DNA from: Candidatus Marinamargulisbacteria bacterium
Lineage (GTDB): Bacteria > Margulisbacteria > Marinamargulisbacteria > UBA817
Direction of reading: 5' to 3'
Assembly: GCA_023262965.1 (NCBI GenBank)
Contig: JALQXX010000012.1
Span: forward strand, 1-36,884
Length of the DNA stretch: 36,884 nt
The translations under genes were made by a program, and so were the position numbers. This document shows positions 31,337-36,884 of this stretch, piece by piece. The notes below the pieces were generated by a model, which ran no database searches, had not been told where the DNA came from, and was given only the letters and a program-made list of their open reading frames with translations. Every line of letters begins with the position of its first letter. Within the stretch, counting starts at the first letter, position 1.

Positions 31337-32088
31337 TTGATACACACGTTCATTTACACATAATCGATACGGAACCGGAACGCGTCATTGCTGATGCGGC
31401 GGCTGTGGGCGTGACCCATATGATTCAAGTGGCGATTGATATGGCGAGCATTCATGCCAATCTATCGATATATCAGCACATATCCGCCTGTTCAATTACC
31501 GGAGGCATTCATCCACTTTCTATAACGGATGATATCACGATTGAGGATGTGTTAGCGGTATTAACAATGAATCAATCGCGTTTTTGTGCGATTGGTGAAA
31601 TTGGGTTGGATTACAAATATGGGGATCATAATAAACGGCGACAGCAGCAATTTTTTGAGGCGCAATTGGCATTCGCCAGGCAGCACAATATGCCGGTGGT
31701 TATTCACGCGCGTGAGTCCAATGCCGACATGATAGCGATTGTAAATCGGTATCCCGATGTTCGAAAAGTATTTCATTGTTATGCACAGCCCTACGCGTTT
31801 TTTGAATCACTTAGTGGCAATCAAAATTATGTGTCGTTTACGGGGATGATTACCTATGCTAAAAAAGGGAAAATAGTTCACGCCATTCGACATATTCCCG
31901 CAGATCGATTTTTTATTGAGACCGATTCACCTTATTTAAAGCCAAAGGGGGTGACGGCGCCCCAAAATACACCGCAATACCTGCCCCATATTGCCCAGCA
32001 TATTGCCCAGATTCGGGATGCATCTGTTGAGGATATAGTGGCCCAAACAACAAAAAATGCACGTGACTTTTTTGGCCTAGAGGATTAG
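31333..32088 (+). CDS. tatD: TatD-family metal-dependent hydrolase (DNase)
   Basis: TIM-barrel metallo-hydrolase with 3'-5' DNase activity in characterised members. The 251-residue protein has MIDTHVHLH (metal ligands), AIGEIGLDYKYG (Glu ligand), PVVIHARE, KVFHCYAQP and IETDSPYLKP, all canonical. It overlaps rsmI by 4 bases (ATGA). Confidence 0.92.
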   Translation: MIDTHVHLHIIDTEPERVIADAAAVGVTHMIQVAIDMASIHANLSIYQHISACSITGGIHPLSITDDITIEDVLAVLTMNQSRFCAIGEIGLDYKYGDHNKRRQQQFFEAQLAFARQHNMPVVIHARESNADMIAIVNRYPDVRKVFHCYAQPYAFFESLSGNQNYVSFTGMITYAKKGKIVHAIRHIPADRFFIETDSPYLKPKGVTAPQNTPQYLPHIAQHIAQIRDASVEDIVAQTTKNARDFFGLED

Positions 32089-32112
32089 ACTAAAGTGTAG
32101 CAGGGGGTATTA

Positions 32113-32988
32113 GTGAAATCGCACGGGTTGATTTATTTGCAGCAGTTATTGGGGGCCGGAGTATCCCTAGAAAAAGCTGTCCATATCATTTTTAATGAGG
32201 GGGATACGACGGCTATTTTTCGTAAATGGCAGGGACGGCCATCGTTAGGGTGGTTGGTGGCTCGGGCCTTTCCATGGTGGTGCGCATTTCCGTTTTCAAC
32301 AACAATGATCCCGATTGATTCGTATGCGTTTGTGTCGATATGTTGCGGTTATAAAGCGTTTCGGCTACGCCAATGCCATGAGGTTATAAAAACCTTAACA
32401 TATCCGCTGTTTTTAGTGATTATGGCATTGGGAACACTCATGGCATCGGTATTTTTGGGTCACTTATGGGGTGCGGCGCGTGTGGATCGGTCGATTGTAC
32501 TGTACGGTCTGATGGGCTATAGTCTGGGATTGGTGGTGGGCATCGGCGGTATTTTTCGATACACCCTTCATACCAAGCCCCTTGATATTATCTATATTGT
32601 TCGGGAATGTTTGGCAAAGGGGTGGTCTATGCATGCCCTGTTTCGGGATGTGGTGCTACCGGGCGGGCACCATAAAAAATGGGGGCAATTGCAGCAGCTG
32701 ACCGTGGATTACCAATCATTTGTTCGCGCATTTTGTCATGTATTTGGTGTGCCATCTGTGATTGCGGCTATCCTAAAGGCGGCAGAGGATTCGGAAAACA
32801 CGGTAAAGGGAATGGAACAGGTTATACCGGTGTATGAGCTGCATTACAGTCGTATTGTTCGCCGATTGGCAATGGGAATAACGGTATTGGTGTATGTATT
32901 TTTGGTGATTTGCATTGTGTATACGATTCAGTGCATGTATGAGCCTATGGACGGTATGAGTAGACGTTTGGTCAATAACCTATCATAA
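32113..32988 (+). CDS. Divergent GspF/PilC-like type II secretion/pilus membrane protein
   Basis: A 291-residue protein built like a shortened GspF/ComGB: an N-terminal helical domain (QLLGAGVSLEKAV), a membrane segment (YPLFLVIMALGTLMASVFLGHL), a second pair around YGLMGYSLGLVVGIGGIF, another helical domain with LKAAEDSENTVKGMEQVIPVYEL, and a C-terminal membrane segment (ITVLVYVFLVICIVYTIQCMY). Family members are usually about 340-400 residues. No partner ATPase or pilin is adjacent; the orphan prepilin at 8694 is a possible partner. The start is GTG with GGGGG upstream. Confidence 0.7.
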   Translation: MKSHGLIYLQQLLGAGVSLEKAVHIIFNEGDTTAIFRKWQGRPSLGWLVARAFPWWCAFPFSTTMIPIDSYAFVSICCGYKAFRLRQCHEVIKTLTYPLFLVIMALGTLMASVFLGHLWGAARVDRSIVLYGLMGYSLGLVVGIGGIFRYTLHTKPLDIIYIVRECLAKGWSMHALFRDVVLPGGHHKKWGQLQQLTVDYQSFVRAFCHVFGVPSVIAAILKAAEDSENTVKGMEQVIPVYELHYSRIVRRLAMGITVLVYVFLVICIVYTIQCMYEPMDGMSRRLVNNLS

Positions 32989-32996
32989 TACATCGT

Positions 32997-33761
32997 ATGG
33001 TGCATGATCTATGTCAATGGGTGATGACGAACGGGCTTAGAATAGCCGCTGTTTTTGTGCTTTCTGGGGTTGTTATGCCCACCGATAGCGAACCGGAGCC
33101 GATAGTGACCGCCATCGCCAATATGGCACTGGATACGGAAAACACACTAACGCCAGCTGTCCCCGATGGTCAGGTTATATGGCATATGCCACGGCACACC
33201 CGGCATGTGGCATTAACCTTTGATGACGGACCCGATGATGTTGTGACTCCTCAGTTAATCGCTATTCTTGAGACGTATAATGTTAAAGCAACGTTCTTTT
33301 TGGTGGGGCACATGATGGTTAAATTTCCGCATATTGTGGATACAATTGTTGCGCATGGTCACGATATTGCCAATCATACGTGGGCCCATTATCGATTGGA
33401 CGAGATGACGCAACATCAAGTGGGGCACCAAGTGGCGCATACAATGATGATGTCGCAGCAGCTTCGATACACGATGAAGCCCTATGTTCGGCCCCCTGGG
33501 GGTCGCTTCAATGATTATGTATTGCGTGAAGCGGCGGCTCAGGGCCTGACAATGGTGATGTGGGATGTAAATGCGGCAGACTACGAACACCCAATAACGG
33601 GTATTCCGAGTGCACAAGCGGTTGCTAACCGTGTTATTCGTCGTATAAAGCCGGGTAGTATTGTATTAATGCATAACGGTGAGGCAACGGTTGGTGCGTT
33701 GCCGGTGATTTTGGATTGGTTGCGATCCAATCAATTTTCAATTGGGCGTATTCGATGGTAA
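32997..33761 (+). CDS. Secreted polysaccharide deacetylase (NodB/CE4 domain)
   Basis: Removes acetyl groups from chitin-like or peptidoglycan sugars. The 254-residue protein has an N-terminal hydrophobic export segment (LRIAAVFVLSGVVM) and the CE4 motifs: LTFDDGPDD (Asp76, Asp77), HTWAH (His127, His131), PYVRPPGG and WDVNAADY. Metal ligands are complete. It overlaps the next gene by 7 bases and probably acts on peptidoglycan, given the nearby M23 peptidase and bactofilin. Confidence 0.92.
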   Translation: MVHDLCQWVMTNGLRIAAVFVLSGVVMPTDSEPEPIVTAIANMALDTENTLTPAVPDGQVIWHMPRHTRHVALTFDDGPDDVVTPQLIAILETYNVKATFFLVGHMMVKFPHIVDTIVAHGHDIANHTWAHYRLDEMTQHQVGHQVAHTMMMSQQLRYTMKPYVRPPGGRFNDYVLREAAAQGLTMVMWDVNAADYEHPITGIPSAQAVANRVIRRIKPGSIVLMHNGEATVGALPVILDWLRSNQFSIGRIRW

Positions 33762-34582
33762 CCATTGAATCATTAGAAACGGTGTTGGCATCGATCAAAA
33801 ATCCCGTGGTTGGACTGGATGCCTATGGGGTTATTTACAACGAATCGGGTGTATTTGAGACCATTCGCACGGTATTTACCTATTGCTGGGACCATCGCAT
33901 TCCGATCCTTATGATGACCAATAATGCATCCCAGTCTACGGCCTTTATTGCGGAAAAAATGCAACGATTTGGTCTGCCCATGGCGGAAGACGCTATTATA
34001 TCGTCCGGTGTTGGCTTAAAGGAATTGCCTCATTTATACCAAATGGTTCGGGATCAATTGGTGTATGTGTACGGATTTGAGGGCTCCAAATCGTATGTAA
34101 TTGCCGCAGGTGGTCATTGTGTAGACAATCCGCATGACGCGAATGTGATTGTGTTAGCAGCGGCTACAGGACGTACCAACGATCATGATTATAGGCAGGT
34201 GGGCGAGGTGTTAAGCCGTCGGCCAACGATTCCGATACTATGTGTCAATCCGGATCATTATGTGGCGCATGATGGTCAATTATCCCCTGTAATGGGGTAT
34301 TTTGCCCATAAAATGGCAACGGAATACAAGCGATCGGATATTGTTTGGATGGGTAAGCCATACCCGTTATTTTCACAATTGGTTCGGCAGCGATTGGATC
34401 GCTTGGGATTGTCGACACAGTCCTTGGTTTTTTGTGATGATAACCCGTTGAATAACGCACAAATGGTCCAGGATTTGGGGTGCTATGGGGTTGTTATAAC
34501 CCAGACAGGCGTGTATCATCGGTATGCGGATCAGGCGATCGCTCATCCCCGTATATATCAAATGCCATTGTGCAAAATATAA
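33755..34582 (+). CDS. HAD-superfamily phosphatase, subfamily IIA (NagD-like)
   Basis: A 275-residue hydrolase with motif I VVGLDAYGVIYNE (nucleophile Asp22), motif II MMTNNASQS, and motif IV VFCDDNPLNNAQMVQDLGCYGVVI, with a C2 cap between. Motif I has Tyr at the position of the usual second Asp, which is seen in some IIA members with DxWGVL or DxYGV. The substrate is unknown; the family often acts on small sugar or nucleotide phosphates. Confidence 0.8.
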   Translation: MVTIESLETVLASIKNPVVGLDAYGVIYNESGVFETIRTVFTYCWDHRIPILMMTNNASQSTAFIAEKMQRFGLPMAEDAIISSGVGLKELPHLYQMVRDQLVYVYGFEGSKSYVIAAGGHCVDNPHDANVIVLAAATGRTNDHDYRQVGEVLSRRPTIPILCVNPDHYVAHDGQLSPVMGYFAHKMATEYKRSDIVWMGKPYPLFSQLVRQRLDRLGLSTQSLVFCDDNPLNNAQMVQDLGCYGVVITQTGVYHRYADQAIAHPRIYQMPLCKI

Positions 34583-34627
34583 GTCGCAAAAAAGGTGGCG
34601 CATGGGGTATTCTGGGAGTGGTGGCAT

Positions 34628-36742
34628 ATGATTGATCAGCAAACAGTAACAGAAAAACTACTTGCACTAATCGCTGAAGTCAGTGATAGTGATTCTAAGC
34701 GGGCGCCCCATGTCATTATGAATGCATTAACGGGCATGTTTTCCGTTGCATGGAGTGCGTATATGACCGTTCAATCCGATGGTAGGATTGTGTTTTCGAA
34801 TACATCCACGGTGTCATGCGATCTTTCCGAAGATGTTATACAGGCGTATATGCAGAAAGTTCCCCTTGATTGGAATGTGACAACGGCCCCATTTATGGGT
34901 ACAGTAGGGGAGTATGCGATAGTGGGTATTCCCTTTGCTTCCAAAAAATGGGGGCTATTTTTGTGCCATAACGTTTTGCCCAATACGATTATCCAATTAT
35001 TGATGACCTTCGCAAAGGGGGTGTCTTCTTGGTGTAATGAAACGGGTGAGTCCGATAAAGATTTGGTATGGAACAGCCAAAAACGGCATTTTGATGCCAT
35101 GCAATCGTTGTATACAATTACGGATTGGGAACTGAATATTGCATCAGGGGCCTGTCAAATGTCGAATGCTTTTTTGGGGTACTTTGATCAAGCGGTAATA
35201 AAAGAGGCCTACACCATTGACGATTTGTATCATTTAATGGGGGCGGATAATGAGGATTTGTTTAAGGCCTGTATTGATAAAGTTATTTCAACTCAATACA
35301 AGGTATTTGAACGATTTTCGTGCATCCAAATGGATGGCAAAATTCAACAAAACATTCACATATTGTTTGATCCCATTATTGAACAAGGGGAGGTTGTACG
35401 TATTGTTGGGTTTTGTCGAGATATAGGTCGCAGTCATACCATTGTTCAATGGTATGAATCGGAATTTCTGATGACAATGCCCGTGTTGCCTGTAGAATGG
35501 CGTATGGAGGGGGATAAAATTACAAGCATTCACGGATCATCCCATCACTACGATTACCTGAACGATGATGTGGATCATTTTTTGGCAGAATTGGCCAAGC
35601 ACTTAACCGATTTTTTTTCAGAAACCTCGTACAAAAATACCATGAACGCCCTGATTAAATTTCCCTTTTCGAAGTTTCACTATCAATTGGTCGCGGCGCA
35701 GTCCAATACCGATTTTTTTATGTGGCGCGGTGTTGTGATTCCTATTGAAGGTACATTTTTTCAAAAAAGCAATCAGGGGCTTCAAATGGCGAATTACGAA
35801 AAACACCAACGGGTCCAAACAATGGCGTTTATTGAGGAATTGGTGATGACTCCCTCTCTCGAATCGTATCAAGGTCTTTTTCAACGATTGTTGACGGTCA
35901 AACAGTGGGTGTCACGCCCCATGATTTTCTCGGATTTTTTGAGTAAAATAAAGGCTATTTTAAATCCATTCTTAGTAGAATGTGTCGTATATGAGTGCTC
36001 GGATATGGCTTATTTAAATGATGCGGCATGGGTTGTTGATATTTTGTCGTATTTAGTGGCGTACATACCGTCTGGGGGGACGGTATACGCACTGTGTGAG
36101 AAAGCGGCGATAGTGCAGTCGAAGAATCCGCGACTTATTGAAGCAAATGATGTGTTGGAGGTTCGCTTACGCATTACGGGGGTATCTAAACCATTTAGTA
36201 AACTAGTGGGGATGGTTATTCAGCAAGCGCTGGGGGGTCTTTTGGTAGATGTGTCGTTGATATGTCACCCGAATGAGTGGGTATGGCGGTTTTACATAAT
36301 GATAGTACCGGATCAGATGCAACGTGTGGTTATTGAATCCGAAAAAATATGTGCAGGAGGGGAAGGATCTAAAAAGAAGACCATCCTCATTATTGAAGAT
36401 AATAACTATAACACACAAACAATGGAGATGTTGTTTCAAAGCCATGGATTTCGGACGTTAGCAGCGGAAAATGGTCAGCAAGCGTTGCAACTTATTGAGT
36501 CTAGCACGAATATTAATCTGATAGTACTCGATATTCGAATGCCCATTTTGGATGGATTTGGTGTATTGAATCAACTCAAAAATTATTCGCGCAGCCCCCG
36601 CATTCCCGTTATTATTCTGTCGGCCAATATTACACCCGAAATCAACAAACGGCTGTTGTCGTACAATGTGTCCGATATTTTTGAAAAACCCTTTGATTCC
36701 GACGATTTAATTGAATGCATTAATAAATTACTATATATGTAA
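34628..36742 (+). CDS. Sensor-receiver hybrid with degenerate kinase core
   Basis: A 704-residue protein. An N-terminal region (about 1-140) looks GAF-like; a PAS domain lies at about 150-275 (DWELNIASGACQMSNAFLGYF ... GEVVRIVGFCRDIGR). Residues about 390-575 align with a histidine kinase, but the phospho-accepting His (HExxTP type) and the ATP-binding G boxes are missing. The C-terminal receiver (583-704) is intact: acidic pocket Glu590/Asp591, phospho-acceptor Asp635 (VLDIRMPILDG), Ser665 and Lys687. The start at 34628 has GGGAG upstream; ATG 34595 is the alternative. Confidence 0.8.
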   Translation: MIDQQTVTEKLLALIAEVSDSDSKRAPHVIMNALTGMFSVAWSAYMTVQSDGRIVFSNTSTVSCDLSEDVIQAYMQKVPLDWNVTTAPFMGTVGEYAIVGIPFASKKWGLFLCHNVLPNTIIQLLMTFAKGVSSWCNETGESDKDLVWNSQKRHFDAMQSLYTITDWELNIASGACQMSNAFLGYFDQAVIKEAYTIDDLYHLMGADNEDLFKACIDKVISTQYKVFERFSCIQMDGKIQQNIHILFDPIIEQGEVVRIVGFCRDIGRSHTIVQWYESEFLMTMPVLPVEWRMEGDKITSIHGSSHHYDYLNDDVDHFLAELAKHLTDFFSETSYKNTMNALIKFPFSKFHYQLVAAQSNTDFFMWRGVVIPIEGTFFQKSNQGLQMANYEKHQRVQTMAFIEELVMTPSLESYQGLFQRLLTVKQWVSRPMIFSDFLSKIKAILNPFLVECVVYECSDMAYLNDAAWVVDILSYLVAYIPSGGTVYALCEKAAIVQSKNPRLIEANDVLEVRLRITGVSKPFSKLVGMVIQQALGGLLVDVSLICHPNEWVWRFYIMIVPDQMQRVVIESEKICAGGEGSKKKTILIIEDNNYNTQTMEMLFQSHGFRTLAAENGQQALQLIESSTNINLIVLDIRMPILDGFGVLNQLKNYSRSPRIPVIILSANITPEINKRLLSYNVSDIFEKPFDSDDLIECINKLLYM

Positions 36743-36743
36743 T

Positions 36744-36884
36744 TTATTTTCCAATGCAAAACTCCGAGAAAATACGATCCAGCAGGGATTCGGTGATACT
36801 GTCGCCCAACACGTCGGATAGGGCATTTAGGGCATCGCGAATATCGATACTAATAATATCGAGAGGATGGTCGGCGAGGGATTG
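36744..36884 (-). CDS. mnmE: tRNA modification GTPase MnmE, C-terminal end only (partial)
   Basis: A minus-strand frame enters from the window edge and ends at TAA (36746-36744) with the residues [13 protein letters not shown], the invariant MnmE C-terminus whose Cys is functionally important. MnmE with MnmG modifies the wobble uridine of certain tRNAs. Only 46 residues are visible. It converges on the sensor-receiver gene with one base between the stop codons. Confidence 0.9.
   Translation of the reverse strand, partial: QSLADHPLDIISIDIRDALNALSDVLGDSITESLLDRIFSEFCIGK

Noticed and set aside
1-36884. CRISPR arrays, insertion sequences, rRNA genes, toxin-antitoxin pairs
   Set aside because: No regularly spaced repeats, transposase motifs, rRNA sequence or recognisable TA genes were seen.

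Overview
The window reads as a gene-dense chromosome segment of a motile, double-membrane (diderm) bacterium. Evidence for two membranes is a LolA-like lipoprotein-sorting protein, a predicted outer-membrane barrel protein and an RND/MMPL exporter. Evidence for motility is a flagellar export and C-ring cluster. The run csaB-tagA/wecG-yqeK-LytR/CpsA/Psr-rsfS, next to a bactofilin, is the kind of mixture seen in Cyanobacteria-related lineages, Margulisbacteria and some Firmicutes. I lean towards an uncultured diderm of the Margulisbacteria/Cyanobacteria neighbourhood, but this is an inference from gene content only. Gene packing is extreme: most neighbours overlap by 1-13 bases (ATGA, GTGA, TAATG junctions), and GTG and TTG starts are common.

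Layout. 1-2911 (+): end of fabD, then fabG, acpP, fabF (fatty-acid synthesis) and rnhB. 2919-3131 (-): a small acidic hypothetical protein, divergent from the asd operon; the 3132-3288 gap holds two back-to-back promoters and two inverted repeats. 3289-5833 (+): asd, a SAM methyltransferase and an extended SDR. 5830-8287 (-): tsaB and pepF. 8288-9860: an accessory-looking stretch with two copies of a 71-bp repeat, two small ORFs, an orphan prepilin and ssrA (tmRNA), followed by a CaCA-family antiporter with foreign codon usage (9861-10844). 10868-19464 (-): a flagellar operon read fliM, parA-like, fliN, fliO, fliP, fliQ, fliR, flhB, flhA, sigma-28-like factor. 19573-20375 (-): thiS-like gene and lepB. 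20474-25021 (+): LolA-like, outer-membrane protein and MMPL exporter. 25032-29072 (+): csaB, tagA/wecG, (tRNA-Arg on -), yqeK, LCP protein and rsfS. 29081-36742 (+): tRNA-Ala, M23 peptidase, bactofilin, rsmI, tatD, a GspF-like protein, a polysaccharide deacetylase, a HAD hydrolase and a degenerate sensor-receiver hybrid. 36744-36884 (-): the C-terminus of mnmE.

How the parts fit. The flagellar block supplies export gate, switch and late sigma factor. The csaB/tagA/LCP group suggests a pyruvylated, peptidoglycan-linked wall polymer. The M23-bactofilin pair and the deacetylase point to wall shaping. The LolA-like/barrel/MMPL trio looks like an envelope lipid or lipoprotein transport route. The most unusual items are: the 71-bp repeats around the pilin-ssrA segment, with hairpin potential; long poly-C runs inside fliN that could cause on/off switching of motility; a ParA-type ATPase placed between fliM and fliN; and a FliM without the usual CheY-binding N-terminus whose acidic tail resembles a segment of FliN. 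All calls come from reading the sequence by eye; no searches were run.
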